Shown piece by piece: positions 23,803-35,423 of a stretch of 64,000 nt of DNA. A program made the translations under genes and the position numbers. This stretch comes from Vesta saturnalis (lineage: Eukaryota > Arthropoda > Insecta > Coleoptera > Lampyridae), in the NCBI GenBank assembly GCA_036346205.1, contig JARFJB010002417.1, positions 139,001-203,000 on the forward strand. The letters are read 5' to 3'. Within the stretch, counting starts at the first letter, position 1. Each line of letters begins with the position of its first letter. The notes beneath the pieces were generated by a model, which ran no database searches, was not told the origin of the DNA, and was given only the letters and a program-made list of their open reading frames with translations.

Positions 23803-24907
23803 GATTCTTACAATCCAAGAAGTATTTGACATGATAGGCACGTATTTTGAATGCATGAGAAATGCAACTGTTGCGGCTAGGGTGTGTGCAATTTAATATC
23901 CTCAAAGACGTCATACCGATAGTAGAGTTTTTCGTCGACTCATACGCCTTATAAAAACGGCGGGAAATGTAAATCTTCCTGTTTATAGAAGACGCGGCAG
24001 AGGTCGCTCAGAGACAAACACAATAAATGTGCAATTTAACCCCCATTTAAGTATCAGAGCAATAGCTAGAGACTTGCGAATAAACAGAACCACCGTTCAC
24101 CGTATTTTGGCAGAATACATGTAAATTCATTAGATGTAAAATTAAAAGTAGATACCTTTTCATCTGCTTAATATGTTACTTAAAAAAAATAAATCTACAC
24201 TATAATACTTGTTGGCATGATTATATTGTAACATATTAATGTATTTATTGTATAACTCTGAAAAGATATTTATTAGGACGTTATATTTCTTTTGAGTAAC
24301 ATCCATATCATGTAGTACTGCATCAAAGATTGAACGATTGCGGTTACGATGAAAGGTTGGATTATTGCAACTGGTTGCTAGATATGATATGTGACGATCC
24401 TCAATTGCTATCACTTATTTTGTGGTCAGATCAAGCTACATTTACGAGTGATGGTATGGTTAACCGTCACAATATGCACTATTGGTCACAGAGTAATCCA
24501 CGCTGCATGGAAGAGTCGATGGTTGGTAAATGTATGGTGTGGTACCTTAGATGATCAGATAATTGGACCCTTTATTTTCGATAACGCAATGAATGGGGAA
24601 TGCTACCTAAATTTTGTAGGGGATGAATTTCCTCTTCTTCTATAACATATACCCCTAGCAATTCGTAGGTCCTTGGGGTGTTCGGAGCATTTCTCCAGAG
24701 AAGTTAGAGAATGTTTAGATGGTAGATGATAGATGGATAGGACGTAGAAGCCTATTTTTTTGGCCGGCCAGGTCCCTAGACTTGACTGTCTTAGGCTTCT
24801 ATCTCTGAGGACGAATTAAAGACCTTGTTTTTGCAAGTAGGTCCACTACTCAAGACAAGATGATCGATATAATACGAAATGCCGTTCATACGAAATTTGG
24901 AGAGTGA
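23803..24907 (+). pseudogene. Mariner-like (DDE_3) transposase of the composite element
   Basis: The helix-turn-helix part reads ILTIQEVFDMIG, FRRLIRLIKTAGNV and RAIARDLRINRTTVHRILAE. After a gap of AT-rich sequence the catalytic part resumes (24330 on): RLDYCNWLL, LILWSDQATFTSDG (first Asp), NRHNMHYWSQSNP, WCGTLDDQIIGPF, then stops. Near 24780 are the remains of the third motif, LDLTVLGFYL (family SPDLTPLDFFLW), with glycine in place of the catalytic Asp. The second Asp motif is not recognisable. Its last codons (KFGE) lie inside the left end of the next element. Confidence 0.75.
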
Positions 24908-26576
24908 ATATAAACGGATATAAGCTTCTCAACTAGTCATGACAAGTGACGTAATAGTTATATATGACGTCACAGGGCCACAGTGACCAATAATTTTAAA
25001 TAGTACCTTATGGCAAGAGACATCTCGTTTGAAAGGTATTAAAATTACCTATTCAGTCATACTAATTTTGTTAGGGTTTAGGTTGATTTTGATAGAAAAA
25101 TTAAATAAATACTAAAATTATAGTTTGGCATTTAATTAATCAAGATTGTAAAGTCTGCCTCTGGTTAATTGTCAAAAAAGTTGACGTTTTTTAATTCTCT
25201 CGTTGTTTTTACTTTGATAAGTTTTTATACCTTGACTATTCAGTTTAATTATTCTTTAACGCGACGTTTAAGTGTCTACATAGACAATTTCCATGCTGCG
25301 GAACGTATCTTTAATGAGAGGTACTCCGATCGCCCTATATCGAGGACTTATTTGAGGGAACTTCTTCAGAAGTTTGAAGCAACCGGTAGTGTTCAAGATG
25401 TCAAACGATCTGGTCGACCAACAATTAGTGACGACAAAAAAATTGACATGATTGCAGAAATGGTAGTACATCCTACTTCTTCTACAGCCCAAGTTGGCTA
25501 AAAACAAATTTCATCCATACAAATTAAAAATGGTACACCAACTTTCAGATGATGACCCCGACCGAAGATTAGAATTCTGTGAAAATATGTCCAATCAAAT
25601 TATCCAACACCCAGACTACATAAAATCAATTTGTTTTAGTGACGAAAGTACTTTCTTCCTCAATGGAAACGTTAACACACAAAATGTGAGGTATTGGAGT
25701 GACACAAATCCTCAAATCTTTCGTGAAAAACACTCAATTTTCAGAAAAAGTAAATGTTTGGGCAGGTATTTTGGGAAACCACATAGTTGGACCTGTTTTT
25801 CTCAATGCTAACTTAACCGGTGAAGTGTGTCTGGAGATGTTACAAAACGCAATTGAACCGTTAATTCTTGAAATTTTGGAAGATAATCTAGGTGAATTCG
25901 GCAACTTGGAAATAACGTTCCAACAAGATGGTGCTCCTGCACACTATTATGGCGCAGTAAGACGTTACTTGGATGAAGAATATCGTGGCAGATGGATTTG
26001 GCGACGAGGTCCGATAGAATGGCCAGCTCGGTCAACAGACCTGACAGCATTAAATTTTTTTCTGTGGGGGTACTTACAATCTAAGGTTTACGCTACAGCA
26101 CCTGGCAGTATGCACATTTTGAAACAAAGAATTGTTGAAGAATGTAGAGCAATTTCCGCAGACACATGTGAACTAGTACGACAAGAGTTTAGCAATAGGA
26201 TGCATTACTGTCAGGAATTAAGTGGAGCACATTTCCAACATTTACTATAAGAACTGGTTCTTGAATCTTGATTAATTGAATGCCAAACTATAATTTTAGT
26301 ATTTATTTAATTTTCTATCAAAATCAACCTAAACCCTAACAAAGTTAGTATTACTGAATAGGTAATTTTAATACCTTTCAAACGAGATGTTACTTGCCAT
26401 AAGGTACTATTTAAAATTATTGGTCACTGTGACCCTGTGACGTCATATATGACTATTACGTCACTTGTCATGACTAGTTGAGAAGCTTATATCCGTTTAT
26501 ATTCACCCTCCAAATTTCATTAGTATAATTAAAACCGTTCAAAAGATACAAGGGGGGAGGGGACTTTTGACTAGCA

Positions 26577-26578
<2 letters not shown>
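24889..26578 (+). mobile_element. Second mariner-like element nested in the composite
   Basis: Inverted arms of about 250 bp (24891-25150 and 26265-26516) share GTGAATATAAACGGATATAAG, AACTAGTCATGACAAGTGACG and CCTAAACCCTAACAAA-type blocks. The right end continues 60 bp further outward to AGTCCCCTCCCCCCTTGTAT and a terminal ACTAGCACTGTA. The left end lacks this outer piece, so it is truncated. Confidence 0.85.
25239..26250 (+). pseudogene. Mariner-like transposase, three frames
   Basis: The N-terminal helix-turn-helix (FHAAERIFNERYSDRPISR, TYLRELLQKFEATGSVQD) is open to 25501. About 20 residues of the linker are missing at the next frame (LAKNKFHPYKLKMV). CFSDESTFFLNG gives the first Asp. A frameshift near 25715 leads to VNVWAGILGNHIVGPVF, FQQDGAPAHYYG (second Asp) and RSTDLTALNFFLWGYL. 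In that last motif the catalytic Asp of the family's LDFF is Asn. The C-terminus HFQHLL is complete. The N change, deletion and frameshifts make it inactive. Confidence 0.85.
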
Positions 26579-26643
<65 letters not shown>

Positions 26644-26753
26644 TACATATATACAGATATACATATATACATATATACATATATACATATATATATATAT
26701 ACATATATACATATATACATATATACATATATACATATATACATATATACATA

Positions 26754-26800
<47 letters not shown>
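26579..26800. repeat. (TA)n / (ACATAT)n microsatellite
   Basis: Pure TA dinucleotides abut the right end of the mariner-like element, then ACATAT hexamers, then TA again. Both strands give spurious IYIYIY frames. Confidence 0.97.
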
Positions 26801-26801
<1 letters not shown>

Positions 26802-29171
26802 AACTATTATAATTTATTAACTTTTAAAAACAATAGGATGTTAAGACTCATCAAAGGGGATAGAGATCAAAATTTAGAAGAAACTTTAGTTTTAAAATTA
26901 TAAAATAAATGATTATTAATTTGAATTATATTAAGATTTTGACTACAGTAATCATAGTTAATATGATTAAAGCACATTGAGTTAGTCCAATTACTTTTAT
27001 CGTATCTAAATTGATCAAGTAAATTGAATTATAAATTTTAATTCGCATTAATACCTGTGTCACACCCTGTACATAACAAAATTCTTCTAAAAGTATACGT
27101 GGGCATGCGCTGTGAATACGCAAACATGTGATTTGACTACAACAAAAAGTGAAATTCGACATACAAGTAAGTATAACGTTTGAATTGAAAACAATATTAA
27201 TATAAACCATTTAAATTTTTAGAACAAATAATATTCCCTTTGGACATGCATACATGTTGTTGCACATCATGATTATTACAAAGGATTGAAATTATGAACA
27301 TAACAATAAAGTATCAATGTCAACAATAAAGTACTCAAATAAAATGTCCTCCTTTTGTGGGTTACTGCTGCTGAAGTTGCTTGTAGACAACAGCTCCTGC
27401 GAACTGCAACTCTGCTCCTCGCACATCCAAATTTTCTTTTATATTAACAGCTTATACACTCAGGTAAGTTTCACTATTGTTATTATAATATTGACGAATC
27501 TTTATTTTTAGGCCCATCACTTCTTAAATTAATTCAAAATAAGTTTTGAAAAGCATGGATCATTAAACACACTTTCGATGAACAAGGTGTATAATGATAA
27601 AAACACGAAGACAACACAATTAAATATCCATACCAACATAAACAATATAAATTTAAAAACAAACAATGTCGAAACTGCGGAAATATTTTTATAAACTATC
27701 GAAAACCTCCGATTTGAATATTTAAAAAGGTAAACTAACCTTAATTTAATTAATTCCCGACAAAAGACTATCACTTGTTTCGTTAACACTTCCGATGCTA
27801 AATCGCACTTTGTTATTTTACCGAAGTGACGTTATTTTGTTTAAAAAAAATTATTTTTAAAACAATTTGGCAACACCTTACTTTGGCAAGCTGTTGAAAC
27901 AGAGGAAAATTAAGAGAGTTTGTGAACCTAAAGCACTTGTATTTATATGATTTTGGTTGACGACCAAACCTTCGAATGTTCTCTATAGTTACCAAGAATA
28001 TTTCCTAAATTCTGATTGGCTACTGTAATTTTTACATTACGATATTTTTTAAAACCCCATAACTTTCGCCCCCTTTAACATATCTTAAAACTAATAACAT
28101 TTTTATAATCTACATAATTTTCTCTATAATTTGAAACCAAACACGAACTAATTCCTACACTTAATAACTAAGTTAATTTTTACACTTATTTATTGATTTT
28201 ACGCTAATTTTATGAATTTTACAGGCCTGGAAATGACCTCTACATGAATATGGGATGCTACTACACCCAAATATTCATCTTATACACGCCTACGGCCAAT
28301 TTGAGAGGAAAATTATTTAAATTTTACCAACACTCTTAAAAACTAAAATTAACGAAATGGACATAAATATAATGAATTGTAACATGAAATTGAGGCTACC
28401 TCACTATTTTTGCCTCTACTAATTTATTTTATACAAATTGTCTCAATTTCAAATACTTTTTACAAAAATTTTATGCGAGGAAATAACATAACCTCATATT
28501 GTTTATATAATTTTAATGTAAAATTTTACACTTTTAACCACAATAACTGTTAGTGTAAGTGTTTAAACTTAATGTTCAAGTCACCAATTAATTTATTTTA
28601 CCACTTTCGTAGGTTCATAAGTTCTTCTACGACTAGTGTCGGAATGTTGTCACTCACTAGTTTAAGGTCATAAAACGTTGATTAAACACAATAATCCCAG
28701 AGCTGCTGCATGATTTATGTTTTATAGTTACTCACTAATGCACTTGTTCTGTTTTTTCATAATTTTTGCACTGATATGTGTTTAACGCACTAATACGAAT
28801 GTTTTCAATAATCTTGGCTGCGTACATGTGAATTGCGACATTGATACCAGCCTAAATCTAGTTTTAACATTATTTTTGTCAACTACAACCTGTATCACAT
28901 GTCGTCAGGGAATATTGTTTTAAATAAACTTACTAAACTATATAAAACTTGAATTAACTCATAACGATAACAAACACCCTATACTTCAATGTACTGTGCT
29001 GTCGATTGCTTATATTAAAATTATTTTAAGAAATATTTAAAATTTACAAACATCTCAATGTTTATTAATCATTCTTATCTAGAATTATATACTGATATAT
29101 ACCATTTTGTACCAATTAAAGAAATACTTCAATATGCGACTTACATAGCTACTTGCATGTAATTTGAATCA

Positions 29172-29175
<4 letters not shown>
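26801..29175. other. 2.4 kb inside the composite element, origin unclear
   Basis: No transposase or RT similarity was seen. CACACCCTGTACAT near 27062 resembles the end of a CAGGGTGT-type DNA transposon, but no partner was found. A pyrimidine-rich short ORF at 27317-27511 is unrecognised. Confidence 0.35.

Positions 29176-29241
<66 letters not shown>
29176..29241. repeat. (TA)n microsatellite
   Basis: About 65 bp of AT dinucleotides next to the inner end of the right arm. Confidence 0.97.
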
Positions 29242-29247
<6 letters not shown>

Positions 29248-29261
29248 AAGTTGGAAAATGT

Positions 29262-29447
29262 TTAGTTTATCCATGGCCCCACTACCTGTTTTGATATATT
29301 TCCACTTTAACTTCCTTAACGCCGTTTCCGCGTGACAGTAACAGTAATATAAAATTATAATTGTTATCATTATTTATAGGACTAGGAAATTAACTTTTCA
29401 GGAGTTCAAAATTGATAAAATTCGTTCAGTAAAACCCAAGTAATCTA
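29262..29447 (-). repeat. Inner piece of the right inverted arm
   Basis: The complement reads TGTAGATTACTTGGG, then ACTGAACGAATTTTA and GGAAACGGCGTTAAGGAA, matching 23532-23690 of the left arm. Confidence 0.8.
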
Positions 29448-29999
29448 CAGTGCGATCATCATTGTTTGACCGTGCCGCTCCTAGAACAGTACTACTGTTC
29501 CGCATCCTTAAAATGAAAGTTGTGCTATGTCCAGTGGCGTAAATGCAGATATTAAAATAAATACTACCATAAATGACAAAAGTTTGGTGAATGACGAATT
29601 GCGTATTATGTAGACGTACAAAAACTTCAATAATTGTAATTTAGTCTTTCTTAAGACTAAAGGAAAATTGTTATAAGGTATGTAAAAATTTGGTTAAAAA
29701 TTATAATTTATTATTTTTAATTGATATTACAGATTTTCTGGATTTCCAAGGCGTATTTGTGGTGTATTAAACCAATACATGGTATTTACTCGTCAAATTC
29801 AAGTTTTGTAAGTGCTTTTATATACTAAAAGTAATGTTTAAAACAAATTTTGCTTTTTAACCTCAATTTGGTGACGAGAATAATGTACAGTTTAGAGAGT
29901 AAAAACTGTTTAGATGAGCGTTTAATGATCTTTTTGTTTATATTGACATGAGTGGTTTGAAATAGGCAATAATGTATTAATTTTGTTGTCAGGTTGGAA

Positions 30000-30416
30000 A
30001 TGAATAATCGAAAGGTAATTCATAGCCAAGGGCGGCAAATTATCTACAATGGGTACCAATTTATGAAAAAAGAAAAAGAAGGAACGATGACAATGCCATT
30101 ATCCCAATTACAAGAATGTGTTGCTGAAAAAACCGTTCTAGACAAGCTACTAGTTGAAAATGGTCATGCTGTCCTTCGTCTCTCTTTGTACCACTCTGAA
30201 TTAAATCCCATTGAAAAATCGGATAGCAGTGAGGAATGTGACATTTCAAATGGAAGGTGTTAAGCAATTGGCAATGAAGAATTGAAAAAAATTACAGCTG
30301 AGAACTCGAAGAAAGTGTGTGAATATGCCGAGAGTGAATATTTAAAAAAAGGAGTGATATTGGAGGATGTTACCTTTACAATGACATTAAAACATTTAAA
30401 TGAATTTTTAAAATGA
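30000..30416 (+). pseudogene. Internally deleted IS630/Tc1-type transposase
   Basis: The start NNRKVIHSQGRQIIYNGYQF with KKEKEGTMTMPLSQLQECVA matches the N-terminal region of a DDE_3 family common in insects. It jumps directly to the C-terminal part, LDKLLVENGHAVLRLSLYHS then ELNPIE (third catalytic acidic residue). The whole central catalytic region is missing. Near 30240 the true frame is the neighbouring one (VTFQMEGVKQLAMKN) before KKITAENSKKVCEYAESEYL, which means two compensating frameshifts with a TAA between them. It ends KHLNEFLK. Confidence 0.65.
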
Positions 30417-30810
30417 ATTTGTCATTAATCAGAAATCAATGTATGATATATTTGTTAAATAATATTAGTGAAAACAAATTACATGTATAACTGGTTAGTT
30501 TATTATAAATGCATACATTCAACATATTCAGCACAAGTCAGGTACACCATTTTTGCTGACCACCTTTGAATGTACACTGGTGAACATCACAAATACATTA
30601 TAATGGAAAAAAAGAACTTATTTAACTTAATGCTAGATATCACTTTTGCATTGCATTCTAATTTCTGAACAAAAACTTATTTCAGATTATATACCACTGA
30701 TTTAGTCCTTCTCATATGGAACTAGTCACCATGTCTACTTTATGATGTGATGTGTTTTTTAAGATAACTCAAATCTGTATATATTGATCTAAAGCACAGC
30801 AAATAATGAA

Positions 30811-31071
30811 TTAATAATGCATTGTTTTTTTAGATCTCAAACGTGCTTGTAATTTTCCCTTGTAAACACTACCATGCTCATGAAAACGACTAACAATTCT
30901 TCGAATGTGTCGGCATAAAACATCATCATCTAATTCGATGTTCTGAAAGTGATGTTGATATTCTTCAACACATAATCGTACTGAATACTTCCAGTTTCCA
31001 TCTACATCTTTTTCGCCGTTTCGGAAATAAGCTTCCAAAATAAACTTGTCTTGTTCCACAGTAAAAGGCAT
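30811..31071 (-). pseudogene. Mariner-like helix-turn-helix N-terminal ORF
   Basis: The 86-codon frame reads MPFTVEQDKFILEAYFRNGE, then GNWKYSVRLCVEEYQHHF and IRRIVSRFHEHGSVYKGK. It resembles the N-terminal DNA-binding region that begins many insect mariner-like transposases (FTVEQ..FI.E.YFR). No catalytic domain follows in any frame. It may be a fragment of another element inserted in, or captured by, the IS630-type element. Confidence 0.5.
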
Positions 31072-31353
31072 TATAACCTAAAAAAAATTATTTACGAAAA
31101 AGGCATAAAATACACGAATAAATTTACCTTGAAAGTCCTGGTTAATTTATTAGTGAGTTTTGAAAAAAACTATTTTATTGTAATACAAATGTAGATAAAG
31201 GAATAATTGAAAATCTATGTACGTTTATGAAATGTCAATCGAAGATGAAATAAATATTTGTGCCTAATTTCACTAGTATCTTGGAATAAACTTTTGATAA
31301 AAATTCTGTAAAAAGCAGTTTTTTTTCGGTCATTCATCGTTGATATCCCGGTA

Positions 31354-31972
31354 TATTCAAAGGAAAATGCTTAAAATTTACACATTTACTAAGATATCTC
31401 GGAATAGGAAAAAGAAATCTACACGCGGTTTTCGCCATTCTGTTGCTAATTTGGTCTACTTTTGTAATCCACGACTAAAACTGCATACACCTATTTAGGA
31501 AACTAGATTAAAAACAATAAATAAATACCGTCCTCTAGCGTGCATGTTAGTTGCTAGGTTGTGTCGAAATTATTACTCTTACATTAGTGGCAAAGAGCTG
31601 TTTTCAACAAGAGTAAGTTTGCAAAGATCGATTAAGCACAACCGGAGTTACAGGTATTTTTTCATAATAAGGTTCCCACTCTCCACCACCTCTTATATGA
31701 AAAAGTGGACTAAAACCTTGTAACAGCAAACATACGCAGAATTTTTAGAAGCATATAATTTTCAATGCCTCTTAACTAGGCGAAATTTGTAAAATATTTA
31801 TTTTTTAGTTGATTATTTTTAGTTGCGCCCTGTAGCGGTGTTCCTACAATTCTATAAATAATTTCCAGGTTTTTCTCGAGGCCACTTTTGCTATAAACTT
31901 TTTTTTCCGAAGCTGCACTATAAGCGGTTTCTGGTATATGGGCGAGAGCCATTCTTATTGGGGCACCCGGTA
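31354..31972 (-). repeat. Outer piece of the right inverted arm
   Basis: The complement matches 22947-23535 of the left arm from the terminus through AATGGCGAAAAC and TTGAATATA. Confidence 0.85.
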
Positions 31973-33700
31973 CATTGAGATAGCTTATCACACCATTATT
32001 CAAAATTTACTAAATTATATAACTTAAGTTGGTTGAAAATTGGCAAAAGGTCTCAAATTATACACTTACCATACGTAATAGATTTTATGGTTCCTTACAT
32101 ATTGACTAGGGGCGAAACAGGCGGCGGCGAACATCCGGTGGCGAAACGGATGGCGGCGAAAGGGTCGTGGCTAAGCGGTCGCGGCGAAATGGCTACGGTG
32201 AAACGTCCCATCTCGTACAATTTGTGTGAGAACTGTTACCTTGGTTTATATTAAAATGGTTGATCCTTTCAACGCACTCAATTTTGTTAGTTAAATAAAG
32301 TTGATTTCTTATTGGTGAATTAGAGCCAATAAAACCGTGAAATGATCAATAAAGTTCTGAGTGACCCTTTTATTGATAAAAGGATGATAATTTTAAATAA
32401 TCGCTGTAATACATTATGGGTTACTAAATAGCACGCGTTGGTTGCTCCATATAACCTACCCCCGCCGTAAGCATTACAAAACAATCATGTATAATATTTC
32501 TTGTTTTTTTTAACCCGTCTGACCCGATCCATGCTCATTGCTCAATTACAGCATTCATACTAATGGATACCTAAAAGTAGTCGGTGATTATTATGAAGGA
32601 TCGAATTCTTAAACTTGTTTACTAAAAAAGACATGTATTTGTGGCTCACTAACAACGTTTCATTTTAAAGTTATTTTTACATTGCCAATATCCATATTTT
32701 GTATAAAATTTTCAACATCCCTGTGTAGTAACAAAATTTCAATAATTTAAATAAGTCTAGTATTGGAATAGTGATGTAGACAAAATAAAACTGTCATATT
32801 ATGAGGAATTTAAAATCAATTACTTTTATTTTTAAAAGTGTCGGTTTAAAAAACTAAAATAATTGATACATCAGATTCTGTCTACTGTGATTGAAACTCA
32901 TTTGGGAGTGTCTGACAAGGATAAAGATGAAACGCGGTACCTACTGAAATGTATAAATTAAGGAAGCTTGCATAACAAAACTTTATCTTCAACATTAGAA
33001 TTTATTTAAAATGTTATATTTATAAATCATCACGGATTACACTCAATAATCAAAAGAATAAAAGAGATGTTAAAAAACAATGATAAATATCTACATCACA
33101 ACAAATGCCGATACAAGTTTTGCTTCCGCAACTATTTGTACAAAATTATGTCGTATCATAAATTACAATGTGTTGTTTTACGTTTCAAAATAAATCATTG
33201 TCGCATGAACTCTAAAACATGGTTATAATACTAGCTGTAATTAGCTTTAAATAATGTTTTTGCAGACACATATAATGAAACAAGCGAAATAAAATACTGT
33301 TAAGACTTTATTGTCCTTTGGATATATTTTTTAACAGCAATTATACCTGAGAAACATGATTTACTTGAACACGTTTTAAAAATTAAAAACTTTATTTTGA
33401 GGGTAACGTGAATAATAGGAAGAATATGTTATTTGAATGGTCTTATGTTTTATACCACCTTTCAGAAATAGCTTTTAATTTTTATTGTAATAAAAGAGAT
33501 TTAAGTATTGCAATCACTTGGAGATAATTAAAACTTTATTAGAATTAAACCTATGTGACCACAAATTTAGAACTGTATATAACGTGCAAATATAGTGCAA
33601 TTAGTTTTATTAAAACCAAATGAGTGGTATGTGCAAATTACTTAGCGCCAATGTTATTGTATAACTTGCCAAAAATAGAATCAATGTAGAATCTTTCGTA
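31973..33700. other. Intergenic, no gene recognised
   Basis: Apart from the GGCGAA cluster the sequence is AT-rich and featureless. Confidence 0.4.
32109..32208 (+). repeat. GC-rich GGCGAAAC cluster
   Basis: About 100 bp with GGCGAAAC, GGCGGCGAAC, GTGGCGAAACGGATGG, CGGCGAAAGGG, CGGCGAAATGG and GGTGAAACG. It is an irregular repeat of CGGCGAAA that stands out from the AT-rich surroundings. Confidence 0.6.
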
Positions 33701-34075
33701 TACAGAGAGTCCGGAAATTATGCGTTAAGACCTTAACAGGTGATTCCTTACAAGAAATTAGGGCCATAACTCAATATTAATGGAGACACAGGTTGTTAAA
33801 GAAACTTCTTTTCTTTAGTTAGCGTTAGATATTTTTTTATTGGTGATTTGATGTTTTTAAATCTTTCATATGGTGCCCTTGTAGATTCAGTTCCAAATTA
33901 AATATTCCAGTGCCAAAGGGGCTAACCTGACCTTAACCTTTGATCTATGGCCCACAAATTTTTTATTTTCGCACCGGTTGAAGATCATCTAAAGTTATTC
34001 AAGAAAGTATATCTTGTTGCGATACAATAGAATGAACCGATTCTGAGAAAAAAAGACTTCAAACATTTTCATACG
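33701..34075 (+). repeat. Left inverted arm
   Basis: It pairs with 38885-39214 and begins at a TA dinucleotide. Confidence 0.8.
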
Positions 34076-34859
34076 ATAATGCTGCTTTACAGTGATTTGT
34101 ACGATTAACATAGAATGCTTGAAGTTGCCTTAGCAAATCTTGACAGATAAAGTTCATGTGATTTACTACTAAGTATCGTGATTAAAACTAATAATAACTA
34201 TAATCAATATTTCAATGCGGAGCAACGCGACATGAATTATTATTATTATGGATTGGCGGCGGGAAATGCATCATGAGCGAAATGTTTGTTGTTACTGTAT
34301 AAACTGGTAGAAAACCGGATAACAAATAAACTTGGCTTTTGCTCGACTGGACAGCGGCCGGGGTTGATACGACATAAAACTGGAAAAGGGAGCCAGTGAA
34401 ATGTAACGATAGGGGTTAAAATGCCTAATTATGTCAATCCACAGCTTGCTCAAGATCCTCAAATAATTCGCTTACCTAAACTTAATTTTCGCATGCGGCA
34501 CTGGGACCAGCAGATCTCGCCAACCTGAAATGCTTCAAAAATATTTGCACGCCTAACCAAAATAATTGCGTGCCGCAAAAACCAATCACTAATTTGGTAA
34601 GAAAACAATAATCTACTGTTACGTTACGTTACTAAAAAGATCCGACTCTTAAAGTAATTTCATTTCAACAACCAAAAAAAAAAACACCTTAGTGCTGTAC
34701 ACAACCACTTGAAACTAAATTCATTACGTCGCAATTAATTATGCTCAAATCATAAAAGAAAATAGTGCAGTGATTTATCGGCCTCTTAATGTTACGTTAT
34801 AAGTTATAAGTAAATAATAAAATGCTTTCGGCAGTAATTGTTTTATTTAAACTAAATAC

Positions 34860-35240
34860 AATGTGAAAATGTAAACTTTCACATTAACACTCATAATAAA
34901 ATACTTATCTTTTTGGATTTTTAATGGTGTACTTTAAATTATACAATCTAAACGTTTCGATAAATTACAGTTATCTTCGAGTAGTAATGTTTGTTAAAAT
35001 TGTAAATGTAGTAAACAATTTTGTCAAATTTGAAAATTAAAACATAAACATAAGGCTTATTTTGTTTATTTTTAATTTTCAAATAAAATTTTATTATTTT
35101 ACAATTTTAACGATTTAACATTACAGTTACTTGTCGTAAGTTTGTTAATTAAAGATGTAGTAAACATTTGTAAATTTGAAAATTAAAACATAAACATAAG
35201 GCTTAGTTTATGTTTAATTTTCAAATTACAATTACAATTT
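34860..35240. repeat. Dispersed palindromic repeat, copy 1
   Basis: It contains AATGGTGTACTTTAAATTAT, then ACAATCTAAACGTTTCGATA and CAGTTATCTTCGA. The same units, inverted or direct, recur at 48610-48842 and 59716-60031. A second internal inversion is built from TTTGAAAATTAAAACATAAA and its complement. The terminal duplication is unclear here. Confidence 0.65.
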
Positions 35241-35371
35241 ACAACAATACGAAATTCAAAGTTTAGATATAAAGTACATTAATCAATAATAATATAAATA
35301 CAATGTAATTGCGTTATCAGATGCTGTGTAATAATAGGTTCACAGAAAAAAAAAAGACAAGTCCAATAACC

Positions 35372-35373
<2 letters not shown>

Positions 35374-35420
<47 letters not shown>
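35374..35420. repeat. (TA)n microsatellite
   Basis: About 46 bp of AT dinucleotides. Confidence 0.95.

Positions 35421-35423
<3 letters not shown>

Larger units (their letters stand above)
29448..31351 (+). mobile_element. IS630/Tc1-type element inserted at TA in the right arm
   Basis: The insertion splits the right arm exactly at TA (29446-29447 and 31352-31353); the left arm keeps the empty TATAGATTAC site. Its ends, CAGTGCGATCATCATTGTTT and the inverted CCGGGATATCAACGATGAAT, match at about 16 of the first 25 positions. It carries a deleted transposase gene on plus and a helix-turn-helix ORF on minus. Confidence 0.8.
22947..31972 (+). mobile_element. Composite mariner-like element with arms over 600 bp
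   Basis: Inverted ends TACCGAGTGTTCCAATAAG (left) and TACCGGGTGCCCCAATAAG (right, complement) start at TA dinucleotides. The left arm runs to about 23690. The right arm is in two pieces, 31354-31972 and 29262-29447, separated by an insertion. Inside are a decayed transposase, a second mariner-like element (24889-26578), microsatellites and 2.4 kb of unidentified sequence. Confidence 0.8.

Noticed and set aside
26474..26812. IYIYIY ORFs over the TA tracts
   Set aside because: Microsatellite translation.
27062..27080. CACACCCTGTAC as the end of another DNA transposon
   Set aside because: No inverted partner or transposase found within the surrounding sequence.
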